Below are positions 1 through 9,032 of a DNA stretch of 64,000 nucleotides, piece after piece. The translations under genes were made by a program, and so were the position numbers. The stretch covers positions 6,386,001 through 6,450,000 of the forward strand of contig NZ_CP107785.1 of assembly GCF_036345915.1 (NCBI RefSeq). The letters run 5' to 3'. Source of the stretch: Nocardia sp. NBC_00565 (lineage in GTDB: Bacteria; Actinomycetota; Actinomycetes; Mycobacteriales; Mycobacteriaceae). A model generated the notes under the pieces. That model saw nothing but the letters and a program-made list of their open reading frames with translations, ran no database searches and was not told the DNA's origin. Within the stretch, counting starts at the first letter, position 1, and each line of letters begins with the position of its first letter.

Positions 1-1
1 C

Positions 2-886
2 CATCCCGATCATGTGATGTACGTGTGGGTGGACGCGCTGACCAACTACCTCACCGGTGTCGGCTTCCCGGATACGGAATCCGCCGCGTTCCAGCGGTTC
101 TGGCCCGCCGACGTGCACATCATCGGTAAGGACATCACCCGGTTCCACACCGTGTACTGGCCCGCGTTCCTGATGTCGGCCGGTATCGAGTTGCCGAAAC
201 GCGTTTTCGTGCACGGGTTTCTGTACAACAAGGGCGAGAAGATGTCCAAGTCGGTCGGCAATGTCGTCGACCCGCTGGCGCTGGTGGACGAATACGGCGT
301 GGACTCGGTCCGCTTCTTCCTGCTGCGCGAGATCTCCTACGGCCAGGACGGCAGCTACAGCCACGAGGCGATCGTCGGCCGGATCAATACCGATCTGGCC
401 AATGAATTCGGAAATCTGGTGCAGCGCAGTCTGAAGCTGGTCGCGCGCGATTGCGGCGGCGTGGTGCCGACGCCGGGTGCGTTCACCGACGCCGACCGCG
501 CCCTGCTCGACCGCGCCAACGGCCTGCTCGAGCGCTGCCGTACCGAATTCGATGCCCAGCAAATGCATTTGGCGCTGGAGGCGATCTGGCTGACGCTCGG
601 CGAGGCGAACAAGTACTTCTCCGCCGAGGCACCGTGGGCGCTGGCCAAGGCCGGTACCGAGGAATCGCTGGCGCGTGAGGCCACGGTGCTGTACGTGACC
701 ATCGAGATGTTGCGCATCGTCGCCATCCTGGTTCAGCCGGTGCTGCCCGAATCCGCGGGCAAGATCCTGGACCTGCTGGCCACGCCGAATCGCACCTTCG
801 CCGATATCGCGACACCGCTGGTCCCCGGTACGCCGCTGCCGGCGCCGGAGGCGGTCTACCCGCGCTACGTGGAGCCGAAGAACTGA
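2..886 (+). CDS. metG: Methionyl-tRNA synthetase, C-terminal part (5' end outside window)
   Basis: This class I aminoacyl-tRNA synthetase charges tRNA-Met in the cytoplasm. The frame is open from base 2, so the gene begins upstream of the window and only about 294 C-terminal residues are present. The KMSKS signature that closes over the active site is encoded at 239-253. The upstream motif VWVDALTNYL and the alpha-helical anticodon-binding region (from about 400 to 770) fit MetG. There is no extra C-terminal tRNA-binding (EMAP-like) domain after the anticodon domain. It converges on the next gene across a hairpin terminator. A metG-rsmI-pmt-arcA neighbourhood is also known in M. tuberculosis. 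Confidence 0.95.
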   Translation, partial: HPDHVMYVWVDALTNYLTGVGFPDTESAAFQRFWPADVHIIGKDITRFHTVYWPAFLMSAGIELPKRVFVHGFLYNKGEKMSKSVGNVVDPLALVDEYGVDSVRFFLLREISYGQDGSYSHEAIVGRINTDLANEFGNLVQRSLKLVARDCGGVVPTPGAFTDADRALLDRANGLLERCRTEFDAQQMHLALEAIWLTLGEANKYFSAEAPWALAKAGTEESLAREATVLYVTIEMLRIVAILVQPVLPESAGKILDLLATPNRTFADIATPLVPGTPLPAPEAVYPRYVEPKN

Positions 887-896
887 ATACGACAGA

Positions 897-917
897 GCCC
901 CCGAGATGATCGGGGGC
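897..917. terminator. Bidirectional hairpin terminator between metG and the convergent gene
   Basis: A perfect 8-bp stem (GCCCCCGA / TCGGGGGC) with a 5-nt loop lies 10 nt after the metG stop and 13 nt before the stop of the opposing gene. There is no strong T-tract, as is common in actinobacteria. Confidence 0.7.
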
Positions 918-930
918 CCTGCGGTATTGC

Positions 931-1683
931 TTACTTCCAGCGATCCAACAAGCGATTCATCTCGGCTGTCAGCGCCCATTGGAGCAGAGGTCCGAAACTG
1001 ATGCGGCCGACGCCCTGATCGGCGAGGACGGCCCGATCGGATTCACCGGGCACCCCGACCACGCTGATCGGCCGCGGCAGTTCACTCGTCAGCCGCCGTA
1101 CGTCGGCGTCGTCGCGCGCCCCCGCGGGGAACAGGGAGTCCGCGCCCGCCTCGGCGGCCAGCCGCAGGCGCGCGATGGCGCGGTCGACGCGGTCGCTGTC
1201 GGCACCGTCCTTGCGCATGAACAGATCGGTGCGGGCGTTGACGACCACGTGCACGCCGGCGGCATCGGCGAATTGCCGCAGCCCGCGCACGAAATCGGCA
1301 TGCTCCTCAGCGGTGCGCAATCGACCGCCCTCGCTGTGCACCGTGTCCTCGATATTGAGGCCGATCGCGCCCGCCTCCAGTAGACCCTCGATCAACTGCG
1401 CGGGCTCGAGCCCGTACCCGGATTCGATATCGACCGAGACCGGCACGTCGACCGCGCCGGTGATCTGCCGCACGCGAGTCAGCAGCTCAGCGAACGTCAT
1501 ACCTTCCCTGTCGCTGCGCCCGACCGAATCGGCGACCGGATGACTACCCAGGGTCAGCGCCGAAAATCCCGCCGCCACAGCGACATTCGCCGACCACGCG
1601 TCCCATACCGTCGGAAAGACACCGGGATCGCCCGGGATATGCAATTCGAGAAATGCCTTCGCCTTGCTTTCCAAAGAGGTCAT
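931..1683 (-). CDS. Isocitrate lyase / phosphoenolpyruvate mutase family protein
   Basis: This is a 250-residue TIM-barrel enzyme of the PEP mutase/ICL superfamily, which makes or breaks C-C or P-C bonds of oxaloacetate- or methylisocitrate-like substrates using Mg2+. The family signatures VDIESGYG and GLNIEDTVH are present. The KKCGH active-site loop of true isocitrate lyase is absent, so the substrate is unknown. The length fits the short PEPM-like subgroup. The ATG at 1683 begins the conserved region; another ATG lies four codons upstream (1695). Open sequence continues further 5' but runs into the 3' end of rsmI and looks like non-coding extension. Confidence 0.8.
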   Translation of the reverse strand: MTSLESKAKAFLELHIPGDPGVFPTVWDAWSANVAVAAGFSALTLGSHPVADSVGRSDREGMTFAELLTRVRQITGAVDVPVSVDIESGYGLEPAQLIEGLLEAGAIGLNIEDTVHSEGGRLRTAEEHADFVRGLRQFADAAGVHVVVNARTDLFMRKDGADSDRVDRAIARLRLAAEAGADSLFPAGARDDADVRRLTSELPRPISVVGVPGESDRAVLADQGVGRISFGPLLQWALTAEMNRLLDRWK

Positions 1684-1787
1684 GACACCGATCATCGTCC
1701 GGCCCGTGATCGATAGCACTATGACACTCCCCATCCACTCGCCCGAGTGTGTCCGCGACGGCGAGTCGCGCGACGAACTGTCGAGGA

Positions 1788-2648
1788 CTACTCGCCGCTC
1801 TCGCGACGCGACGTCAGCACAGCGTCGTAGAGTTCGCGTCGCGAGACCCCGGTTTCCGAGGCCACCTGGGCACAGGCGTCCTTGAGGCGAATACCTTCGG
1901 CGGTCAGCGATTCGACCTCGTCGACCAGATCGGCGGGGTCGGCCGGTGCGGGCTGCGCGCCCGCGAGGACAACGGTGATCTCGCCACGTGCCCCGTCGAC
2001 GGCCCACGCCGCGAGTTCGCCGAGATTGCCGCGCACGACCTCCTCATAGGTCTTGGTCAACTCACGGCAGACCGCCGCGCGCCGATCCGGACCGAGCACC
2101 TCGACCGCATCGGCCAGGCAGTCGGCGAGCCGGTGCGGGGCCTCGAAGAACACACACGCTCGCGGTTCGGTGCGCAAGGTGCGCAACCACTCTCGGCGCT
2201 GCCCGGACTTGCGCGGCGCGAATCCGTCGAAGCAGAAGCGCTCCACCGGAAGTGCCGACAGCGCCAGCGCGGTGGTCACCGCGGACGGCCCGGGCAGGCA
2301 GGTCACCGCGAGCGAACGCTCGACGCAGGCCACCACCATGCGATAGCCAGGATCGCTCACCGAGGGCATGCCTGCATCGGTCACCAGCAGCACCGTGCGC
2401 CCGTTCGCGATCTCATCGAGCAGTGCGGGAATCTTCGCGGTCTCCACATGGTCGTCGAAGCGCACCACCCGCCCGGTGATCTCCACTTCGAGCGCCTTCG
2501 CCAGCGCACGGGTGCGCCGGGTGTCCTCGGCCGCGACGATATCGGCGGAGCCGAGCGCATCGCGCAGCCGCTGCGACGCATCGCCGATCTGCCCCATCGG
2601 CGTCGCCGCGAGCACCAACCGCCCCGTCGCCGCCACCTCGTCCGTCAC
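1788..2648 (-). CDS. rsmI: 16S rRNA (cytidine-1402-2'-O)-methyltransferase RsmI
   Basis: RsmI uses S-adenosylmethionine to methylate the ribose of C1402 in the ribosomal decoding centre. The 286-residue product has the tetrapyrrole-methylase-type fold. Visible motifs are EDTRRT (residues 41-46), TDAGMPSVSDPG (90-101) and the PGPSA loop (119-123). The length is normal for the family. The start is GTG at 2648, with a weak AAGGCGG about 11 nt upstream. It is divergent from pmt, the same arrangement as Rv1003/Rv1002c in M. tuberculosis. Confidence 0.93.
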   Translation of the reverse strand: MTDEVAATGRLVLAATPMGQIGDASQRLRDALGSADIVAAEDTRRTRALAKALEVEITGRVVRFDDHVETAKIPALLDEIANGRTVLLVTDAGMPSVSDPGYRMVVACVERSLAVTCLPGPSAVTTALALSALPVERFCFDGFAPRKSGQRREWLRTLRTEPRACVFFEAPHRLADCLADAVEVLGPDRRAAVCRELTKTYEEVVRGNLGELAAWAVDGARGEITVVLAGAQPAPADPADLVDEVESLTAEGIRLKDACAQVASETGVSRRELYDAVLTSRRESGE

Positions 2649-2802
2649 GCAGGCTCATCCGCCTTTCCGCATACTGGGCCTTATCAGTGATTGATTGTGT
2701 CACCATCGGAAATCGAATCCGGGGCCGGGCAATGACGCTGCTCAGTGTGTGATTCGCGCGGCGGCGCGCTCACCGGTGCGGGTCACGGTGGCGCGCACAG
2801 CA

Positions 2803-2808
2803 TACGAT
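2803..2808 (+). promoter_or_regulatory. -10 box of leaderless pmt promoter
   Basis: TACGAT lies six bases before the GTG start of pmt, the spacing expected when transcription starts at the first base of the start codon. No Shine-Dalgarno sequence is seen. Confidence 0.5.
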
Positions 2809-2814
2809 CGGGGC

Positions 2815-4416
2815 GTGACCCAGGTGACCGACCAGCGCGCGACTGTAGCCGAGGCCGTGCCCTCTTGGTCGAGCCCCGCGCCACTGCGGCCGTCGCCCGA
2901 TTTCGGACCGCTCGACAAGCTGCAGGGGTGGGTGGTCACCGCCGTCCTCACCACGATCGCGGCGCTGACGCGGTTCATCATGCTCGACTATCCGACCGAC
3001 GCGTACACCCCCGTCTTCGATGAAAAGCATTACGCGCCGCAGGCCTGGCAGATGCTCACCGGCGGCGGTGTCGAGGACAATCCCGGATACGGGCTGGTGG
3101 TGCATCCCCCGATCGGCAAACAGCTGATCGCGGTGGGCGAGTGGATATTCGGCTACAACGGCTGGGGCTGGCGCTTCAGCGCGGCCATCGCGGGCACGGT
3201 GCTGGTGCTACTGGTGATCCGGATCGTGCGGCGGATGGCGCGCTCGACGATGGTCGGTGCGATCGCGGGCATGCTGCTGATCGCCGACGGGTTGACGTTC
3301 GTCTCCTCGCGCATCGGCATGCTCGACATCTTCATGGCGGTGCTGGTGACCGCCGCCTTCGGCTGCCTCATCGTGGACCGTGACGAGGTCAGGGCCCGAA
3401 TCGCGCGAGTGGACTTCGAGGGTCGCGGCGGGCTGAGCGATTGGGGCCCGCGACTGGGGGTGCGCTGGTGGCGATTCGGCGCCGGGGTGCTGCTCGGACT
3501 GGCCTGCGGCACCAAGTGGTCCGGTATGTACTTCATCCTCGCGTTCGGCATCATGAGTGTCTGGTTCGACGCGTCCGCTCGGCGCGCCTACGGGGTGCGC
3601 CGTCCCTGGGTCGGCGCGGCGGTGCGCGATGTGGGGCCCGCGCTGTACGTGCTGGTGTTGATCCCGCTCGGGGTGTATCTGGCCACCTACTGGGCCTGGT
3701 TCGCCAGCGAGGACGGCGTGTTCCGGTACGCGGTCGGCAATCAGGTCGGCCGCGACGGGACCTGGTCGTTCCTGCCGAACGCGCTGCGCTCGCTGTGGTA
3801 CTACAGCGGCGAGTCGCTGCGCTTCCACGAGGGCCTGACCAATTCGGCGGGCAACCATCACCCCTGGGAATCCAAGCCGTGGACCTGGCCGATGGGCCTG
3901 CGGCCGATGCTCTACTACTACGCCGACAACGGCGTGACCGGATGCGGCCAAACCCAGTGTGTGAAGGCCGTGATGTTGATCGGCACCCCGGCGATCTGGT
4001 GGATCGCCTGCCCGATACTCGCCTGGATGCTGTGGCGCAGTGTGGTCCGCCGCGACTGGCGCTACGCCACGGTGCTCACCGGCTACAGCGCCGGACTGCT
4101 GCCCTGGTTCTTCACCCTCGATCGGCAGATGTACTACTTCTACGCGGTACCGCTGGCCCCGTTCCTGGTGATGGGAATCGCGTTGGTATGCGGCGACATC
4201 CTCGGCTCGGCCCGATCGATGCCGATACCGCGAAGTCCCGCGGGCACCTATCTGCCCGCGATACCGAACGAACGGCGCAGCCTCGGATTACTCGCGGTCT
4301 GCATCTACCTGGGTCTGGTGATCGCCAACTTCATCTGGCTCTGGCCGATACTCACCGCGCTGCCGATCACCCCGGGCAACTGGCACGACCACCTGTGGCT
4401 CCCGAGCTGGCGCTGA
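2815..4416 (+). CDS. pmt: Polyprenol-phosphate-mannose: protein O-mannosyltransferase (Pmt)
   Basis: This GT39-family integral membrane enzyme transfers mannose from polyprenyl-phosphate-mannose to Ser/Thr of exported proteins. The 533-residue product has many hydrophobic segments. The first extracellular loop has the family acidic motif in FDEKHYAPQAW, followed by VVHPPIGKQ; the DE pair is the proposed catalytic site. The tail has the PMT C-terminal aromatic motif RQMYYFY. GTG at 2815 is chosen because a -10 box ends six bases upstream and the length then resembles Rv1002c (about 500 residues). Open frame further upstream has no other support. The stop codon directly abuts the stop codon of the convergent GntR gene. 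Confidence 0.92.
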   Translation: MTQVTDQRATVAEAVPSWSSPAPLRPSPDFGPLDKLQGWVVTAVLTTIAALTRFIMLDYPTDAYTPVFDEKHYAPQAWQMLTGGGVEDNPGYGLVVHPPIGKQLIAVGEWIFGYNGWGWRFSAAIAGTVLVLLVIRIVRRMARSTMVGAIAGMLLIADGLTFVSSRIGMLDIFMAVLVTAAFGCLIVDRDEVRARIARVDFEGRGGLSDWGPRLGVRWWRFGAGVLLGLACGTKWSGMYFILAFGIMSVWFDASARRAYGVRRPWVGAAVRDVGPALYVLVLIPLGVYLATYWAWFASEDGVFRYAVGNQVGRDGTWSFLPNALRSLWYYSGESLRFHEGLTNSAGNHHPWESKPWTWPMGLRPMLYYYADNGVTGCGQTQCVKAVMLIGTPAIWWIACPILAWMLWRSVVRRDWRYATVLTGYSAGLLPWFFTLDRQMYYFYAVPLAPFLVMGIALVCGDILGSARSMPIPRSPAGTYLPAIPNERRSLGLLAVCIYLGLVIANFIWLWPILTALPITPGNWHDHLWLPSWR

Positions 4417-4776
4417 TCAGCCCTCCAACGCCGATTTGACGTACCGCAGCGCCGCTTCGTCGTCCAATCCCAGTCGTCGGATAGTGGCGACATAGTCGGT
4501 CGCGGCCCGGCCCGCCAGGTCTTTGGTCGGGTCACCGGACGAGGCGATGAAAGATCCCTGCCGGCCCCGGGTTTCGACGACACCGTCGGCCTCGAGTTCC
4601 CGGTACGCGCGGGCGACGGTATTCGGCGCGAGCCCCAGTTGCGCGGCCAGCGCCCGCACGGTCGGAATCTTCGTGCCCGCCGTCAGCTCCCCCGAGCGCA
4701 CCTGTGCGATGACACCGAGTCGTAACTGTTCGTAGGGCGGGATGGGCGAATCGTGGGTAATGGTAATGGTGAACAT
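4417..4776 (-). CDS. GntR-family regulator, YtrA type
   Basis: This is a short (119-residue) transcriptional regulator. The N-terminal winged helix contains PPYEQLRLGVIAQVRSGEL, then TVRALAAQLGLAPNTVARAY as the recognition helix region. Only a short helical tail follows, which is typical of the YtrA subfamily and too short for a FadR or HutC ligand domain. It lies 7 nt downstream of arcA on the same strand, so co-transcription is likely. In-frame ATG codons at 4791 and 4794 overlap the arcA stop and are alternative, translationally coupled starts. YtrA-type genes usually accompany ABC transporters; none is present, so the target may be the arcA promoter. Confidence 0.85.
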   Translation of the reverse strand: MFTITITHDSPIPPYEQLRLGVIAQVRSGELTAGTKIPTVRALAAQLGLAPNTVARAYRELEADGVVETRGRQGSFIASSGDPTKDLAGRAATDYVATIRRLGLDDEAALRYVKSALEG

Positions 4777-4783
4777 CGCACGC

Positions 4784-6085
4784 TCACACATCATCTCGGG
4801 ACAGTGGACAGGACATGCACCGCGGTCCGCCGCGCCCGGAACCCAATTCGGAACCCGGGATGGGCAGCACCTCGATGCCGGCGACCTCGAGCCGCGCGTT
4901 GGTCATATGGTTGCGCTCGTAGGCGACCACCACGCCGGGTGCGAGAGCCAGCGTGTTGTTCCCATCGTCCCACTGCTCGCGCTCGGCGGTGACACCGTCG
5001 AGCCCGGTATCGATGACCCGCAGTTTCCCGATACCCATCGCCTCGGCGGCCGCGGGCAGGAACGGATCGGGACCGCGCATGCTGACCCGCGCTTGGTCGT
5101 GCTGACCGCCATATTCATCTTCGCGATGAATCGTGAACGCGCACAGCGAATCCCGCACCGCCGGATACATCACCACGGCATCGGTGTCGACCATGGTGCA
5201 CACGGTGTCCAGATGCATGGTCGCGCGGTTCTGCGCGATCGGAACGACCAGCACGGTATGCGCGAGATCGTCGTCGAACAGACTGCGCGCCAACGCTTCC
5301 GCACCCGCGGGCGAAGTGCGCTCACCGACGCCCACCGCCACCACGCCCGGCGCGAGCAGCAGCACATCGCCGCCCTCGATCGGCGCGGTATGCGATTCGT
5401 AGGCCCGGCGCACCCCGAGGAAACGCGGATGGAATGCGTAGATGAGATCGGTCAGCGAGGTCTCGCGTATCCGGGCGGGCAGCGCGAGTGAGGTGATCGC
5501 CACCTTTGGGCCGACCCAGAACGAGGAATCCCTGGTGAACAGCAGATTCGGCAGCGGATCGATGACGAAATCCGCGCCGTGGTGCATGCGCCGCACCAGG
5601 GATGTGTTGTCGCCGCCGAAGGGCAGTTCGTCGAAGGTCATTCCGGCCATCAGAATGTTGGCCAGATCCCTGGCCCGGACGCCGCGCAGGAATCCCGCGA
5701 GCTCATCGGCCAACGTATGCCCGAGTTTGCGCGCGTCGACAGCGCCGGAGATGCCCTGGATGCGGGCGGCGCCGCTGACCGACAGGGTCTCGGCGAGCAG
5801 ATCCGCGAGCAACAGCACCTCGACGCCGCGCTCGCGCAGCACGCCGCTGAAGGTGTCGTGCTCCTGCTGGGCCCGCTCGACCCAGGGGATCCCGTCGAAG
5901 AGCAATTGATCGTTATTGCGCGGGGTCAGCCGCCGCAGTTCATCCCCCGGCCGGTGCAGCAGCACCGTGCGCAGAGTGCCCACCTCGGAGGTGACCGCTA
6001 GCCGACCGCCGGGATCACCGACGCCGTCCAGCCCGTCCTCGCCCGCACCGCCATCGTGCCCCGCCCGCACCGCGTCTGCTCCCAT
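4784..6085 (-). CDS. arcA: Arginine deiminase
   Basis: ArcA hydrolyses L-arginine to citrulline and ammonia, the first step of the arginine deiminase pathway, in the cytoplasm. The product of about 433 residues shows the family motifs FTRDSSFW, the EGGDVLLL block and the C-terminal nucleophile motif [12 protein letters not shown], with the catalytic Cys at about residue 423. The ATG at 6085 starts the conserved protein. Frame upstream of it runs into tandem repeats and is not coding. Carbamate kinase and ornithine transcarbamylase are not nearby, as in M. tuberculosis, where arcA (Rv1001) also neighbours pmt. Confidence 0.92.
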   Translation of the reverse strand: MGADAVRAGHDGGAGEDGLDGVGDPGGRLAVTSEVGTLRTVLLHRPGDELRRLTPRNNDQLLFDGIPWVERAQQEHDTFSGVLRERGVEVLLLADLLAETLSVSGAARIQGISGAVDARKLGHTLADELAGFLRGVRARDLANILMAGMTFDELPFGGDNTSLVRRMHHGADFVIDPLPNLLFTRDSSFWVGPKVAITSLALPARIRETSLTDLIYAFHPRFLGVRRAYESHTAPIEGGDVLLLAPGVVAVGVGERTSPAGAEALARSLFDDDLAHTVLVVPIAQNRATMHLDTVCTMVDTDAVVMYPAVRDSLCAFTIHREDEYGGQHDQARVSMRGPDPFLPAAAEAMGIGKLRVIDTGLDGVTAEREQWDDGNNTLALAPGVVVAYERNHMTNARLEVAGIEVLPIPGSELGSGRGGPRCMSCPLSRDDV

Positions 6086-6135
6086 GATCCGACCGTAGTT
6101 CGCCAAGGGCGTAAGAGCACGCAATTGGCCGATCG

Positions 6136-6340
6136 TTTCGAGCGACCTGCAAGCAGTCGCTAGCGGCCCGTTTCGAGCGACCTGCAAGCAGTCGCTAGCG
6201 GCCCGTTTCGAGCGACCTGCAAGCAGTCGCTAACGGCCCGTTTCGAGCGACCTGCAAGCAGTCGCTAACGGCCCGCTTCGAGCGACCTGCAAGCAGTCGC
6301 TAACGGCCCGCTTCGAGCGACCTGCAAGCAGTCGCTACGG
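6136..6340. repeat. Tandem array of six 35-bp hairpin repeats
   Basis: Six head-to-tail copies of a 35-bp unit start at 6136, 6171, 6206, 6241, 6276 and 6311; the last is incomplete. Each unit holds an imperfect palindrome: AGCGA, an unpaired C, CTGC, loop AA, GCAG, TCGCT. Copies differ at one or two positions (first base T or C; TAGC or TAAC), so the array is not a recent error. There are no unique spacers. The array fills most of the arcA-soxR intergenic region. Single related copies occur near 44454, 48748 and 58607. Confidence 0.95.
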
Positions 6341-6371
6341 AGACACCGATTCTCACCCGAGCACACCCTAA

Positions 6372-6389
6372 CCTGAAGTATTGTTGAGG
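6372..6389. promoter_or_regulatory. SoxR box upstream of soxR
   Basis: The 18-bp CCTGAAGTATTGTTGAGG closely matches the actinobacterial/Pseudomonas SoxR box CCTCAAGTTAACTTGAGG (inverted arms CCTSAA and TTGAGG, 6-bp centre). It ends 16 nt before the soxR ATG, which suggests autoregulation. Confidence 0.65.
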
Positions 6390-6405
6390 TGAATGGAGGA
6401 GCGTG

Positions 6406-6891
6406 ATGTCGACAACCGATTGGCGGGCGAAGGAGCTGACCCCCGGGCAGCTGTCCGAGCGTAGCGGAGTAGCGGTCTCCGCGTTGCACTTCTACGAACG
6501 CGAGGGCCTCATCACGAGTCGCCGCACCAGCGGCAATCAGCGCAGATACGCGCGGGAAACGCTGCGGCGCGTCGCCTTCATCCGCATCTCCCAGCGAGTC
6601 GGCATTCCGTTGAGCGAAATCCGGTCCGCCCTGGACAAACTCCCCGAGGGCCGCACGCCGACCCGGCGCGACTGGGAGACCCTCTCCACCACCTGGCGCG
6701 CCGACCTCGACGATCGCATCACCCAGCTGACCCGCTTGCGCGACAACCTGACCGGCTGCATCGGCTGCGGCTGCCTCTCGCTCGGCAGCTGCCGCCTGGT
6801 CAACGAACACGACCGCCTCGGCGAGCAGGGACCGGGTGCCCGCGTGCTCGACGTGACGCTCAACTGCCCTTCGAAACCAGCAGCCTGTTGA
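6406..6891 (+). CDS. soxR: Redox-sensitive transcriptional activator SoxR
   Basis: This MerR-family dimeric regulator senses redox-active compounds through a [2Fe-2S] cluster. The 161-residue protein has a MerR helix-turn-helix (about residues 11-60), a dimerisation helix (about 85-115) and the cluster ligands C118, C121, C123 and C129 in the exact CX2CXCX5C spacing of SoxR. The ATG at 6406 is preceded by GGAGGA with a 5-nt gap; a GTG one codon upstream is too close to that site. The gene overlaps the convergent SDR gene by 32 bp. A SoxR box lies immediately upstream. Confidence 0.93.
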   Translation: MSTTDWRAKELTPGQLSERSGVAVSALHFYEREGLITSRRTSGNQRRYARETLRRVAFIRISQRVGIPLSEIRSALDKLPEGRTPTRRDWETLSTTWRADLDDRITQLTRLRDNLTGCIGCGCLSLGSCRLVNEHDRLGEQGPGARVLDVTLNCPSKPAAC

Positions 6892-7726
6892 ACCGATCAC
6901 TGGTGCGGCGAATCACGAATTCGTAGGGGTAGGCGAATTTGCGTGCCCACCAATAGCTGAAGCGAATATCGAACGAGGTGTAGACCAGGAACCGATTGCG
7001 CTCGATACCGCGAAGGATCGCTGCCGCAACATGTTCCGGCTCCACCGCATGCTTGGTGAATGCGGCGGTGAGTCGCTGGATCCGCGGATCGTCTTTGTCC
7101 ACGCCGACCAGCTCGAAGGTCTCGACCAACGGCGTATTCACCGCGCCGGGCACCACCAGATGCACCGAAATGCCGTGCCGCCGCAGGTCGAATCGCAATA
7201 CCTCGGAGACGCCGCGAATGCCGTATTTGGCCGCGCTGTAGGCCGCGTGCCAGGGCAGTGCGAGCAGTCCGGCGGCCGAGGAGACATTCACCAGGGCACC
7301 ACCGCGTTTCGCCCGGACCATGGGCGGCACGAAGTTCTCGATCACATGGATCGGGCCCATCAGGTTGACCTCCACCATCTTTCGCCAATGCCGGTGCTCG
7401 AGATTCTCGACCGTGCCCCAGGCGGAGGTGCCCGCGATATTCATCACGATATCGAGGCTGCCGAATTCGGCGTGCACATCGGTGGCGAAGGCGGTGACTG
7501 CGTCGTAATCGGTGATATCGAGTGCGCGATATGCGAGAACGACACCACTGGATTCCTTGATGGTGCGCACCGTATCCTCGAGCCCCTCGGCATTGATATC
7601 GGTCAGCACCAATTCGGCTCCGGCTTCAGCGGCGGCCACCGCGGTAGCCCGGCCGATACCGCTGGCAGCCCCGGTGACCAGCACCTTCGCGTCCCGCACC
7701 GTCTTTCCGCGACCAAATCCCAACAC
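6860..7726 (-). CDS. Short-chain dehydrogenase/reductase
   Basis: A 288-residue classical SDR oxidoreductase. The NAD(P)-binding motif TGAASGIG is near residues 19-26, the NIAG motif follows, and the catalytic Ser and YSAAK motif are in the middle. D in VLTDIN, after the second beta strand, suggests NAD(H) preference. The C-terminal extension rich in aromatic and basic residues (about 245-288) suggests membrane contact, as in some mycobacterial SDRs. The start is GTG at 7726 without a clear ribosome-binding site. It is the last of a series of minus-strand genes and overlaps the 3' end of soxR. The substrate cannot be inferred. Confidence 0.88.
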   Translation of the reverse strand: MLGFGRGKTVRDAKVLVTGAASGIGRATAVAAAEAGAELVLTDINAEGLEDTVRTIKESSGVVLAYRALDITDYDAVTAFATDVHAEFGSLDIVMNIAGTSAWGTVENLEHRHWRKMVEVNLMGPIHVIENFVPPMVRAKRGGALVNVSSAAGLLALPWHAAYSAAKYGIRGVSEVLRFDLRRHGISVHLVVPGAVNTPLVETFELVGVDKDDPRIQRLTAAFTKHAVEPEHVAAAILRGIERNRFLVYTSFDIRFSYWWARKFAYPYEFVIRRTSDRFNRLLVSKGS

Positions 7727-7783
7727 GCCGGAGTCCCATCTCGATCAGTCCGAATCGGTTCCCCGCAGGGTACGCGCCACGGA

Positions 7784-8911
7784 CTACCGCCCCAATACCG
7801 CCAGCATGCCCGCGACCGCCCTCGGCCAGGTGAACTGCTCGGCGCGGCTGCGCGCCGCCCTTCGCCGTCCGGCGGTCGGCAGCGCCAATACGTCGGTGAC
7901 CGCCTGGGCGAAGGCCGACGGGCGATCGGCGGCGACCGCGCCACAGTCGGCGGTGACGATATCGGCGAGCGCCGAGGACCGGCTCGCGACCACCGGCGTA
8001 CCCGCGGCCAGCGCTTCCAGTGCGGCCAGCCCGAAGGTCTCGTGCGGACCCGGTGCCAGTGAAACATCCGCGGTGGCAAGCAGTTTCGCGACCATCGCGC
8101 GGTCGCTGATGAATCCGGTGAAGTGCACCGCCGCCCGCCCGCCCGGCAGCGGCGGCAAGGTGCGCGCCCGGCGCTCCAGGGCTTCGCGCCGCGGCCCCTC
8201 CCCGGCGACGACCAACCTGGCCTCCACGCCCGCCTTGCGCAGCGCGCCGACGGCCTCGATGCTGCGATCCACCCGCTTCTCCACCGACAGCCTGCCGCAG
8301 TGCACCAGCAGCGGATGTCCCGGCACACCCAGGTCGGCGCGTAGTCGGTAGTCGCGCCGACGCGGGCTGAACAGCTCCAGATCCACCCCGAGCGGAACCA
8401 GTTCGACATTGGGCGCATCGATGCGCAGAAACTCCGCGCGCGCGAATTCCGTTGTGCAGACCACGATGTCGTAGTCGGCGGCGGTTCGGCGATTGGCGAT
8501 ATCGGCGCAGCGGCGGGCCGCGGGACCTGGCAGTACCTGCCCGAGCAGCCGATCGAGACGCTCATGCGAGATCATCACACTGGCCACATCGCGGGTGCGC
8601 GCCCAACACCCGAATCCGCGCAGCGTCAGGCGATCGGATACCTCGAGCACATCCGGGCGCAAACCGGCCAGCACATCGGCCACCCGTCGCGGATCCGCCG
8701 CCCGGTAGCCCCCGGTCCACGGAATCGCCAAGGCGGGCAAGGTGATCCGCACCGCGCCGGTGGGCAGGATCTCCTCGGCCCGGCGTGGTCCCGGCACGAT
8801 CAGCACTACCTCGTGTCCGGCCGCCACATAGCCCTCACCGAGGTGGTGCAGCGCGGTGCGCAGACCACCCGACCGCGGACCGTAAAAGTTCGCCAGCTGC
8901 ACGATGCGCAC
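7784..8911 (-). CDS. mgtA: GDP-mannose-dependent alpha-mannosyltransferase (MgtA type)
   Basis: A GT4 (GT-B fold) glycosyltransferase. The N-terminal acceptor domain begins VRIVQLANFYGPRSGG. The C-terminal donor domain shows LLVHCGRLSVEKR and the EX7E motif inside HETFGLAALEALAAGTPVV. It resembles MgtA (Rv0557), which mannosylates glucuronosyl diacylglycerol in lipomannan-like glycolipid synthesis. GTG at 8911 gives 375 residues, close to the 378 of the M. tuberculosis protein. Longer reading frame upstream overlaps the 3' end of the GGDEF gene and lacks homology signals. The exact acceptor in this organism is an inference. Confidence 0.82.
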   Translation of the reverse strand: MRIVQLANFYGPRSGGLRTALHHLGEGYVAAGHEVVLIVPGPRRAEEILPTGAVRITLPALAIPWTGGYRAADPRRVADVLAGLRPDVLEVSDRLTLRGFGCWARTRDVASVMISHERLDRLLGQVLPGPAARRCADIANRRTAADYDIVVCTTEFARAEFLRIDAPNVELVPLGVDLELFSPRRRDYRLRADLGVPGHPLLVHCGRLSVEKRVDRSIEAVGALRKAGVEARLVVAGEGPRREALERRARTLPPLPGGRAAVHFTGFISDRAMVAKLLATADVSLAPGPHETFGLAALEALAAGTPVVASRSSALADIVTADCGAVAADRPSAFAQAVTDVLALPTAGRRRAARSRAEQFTWPRAVAGMLAVLGR

Positions 8912-9032
8912 ATCGCCGATCGTGCAGCGGATCGGGTTACCCACGGGACCGGTGCGCCCAACAGGGCATGAACAGCCGTGAAAGACCCTGCTAACTGCCG
9001 AGCAGGCCCGCGCCACGCACGGGATATGCGGC

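Noticed and set aside
1684..2007. Long N-terminal extension of the PEP-mutase-family protein
   Set aside because: It overlaps the 3' end of rsmI on the same strand, has Arg-rich low-complexity residues and no homology; the conserved protein begins near 1683.
6136..6340. Possible CRISPR array
   Set aside because: The 35-bp units are contiguous, with no unique spacers between them, and no cas genes lie nearby.
6265..6900. Minus-strand frame of about 211 codons over soxR
   Set aside because: It lies antisense to soxR and derives partly from the hairpin repeats; soxR has all diagnostic residues and a good ribosome-binding site.
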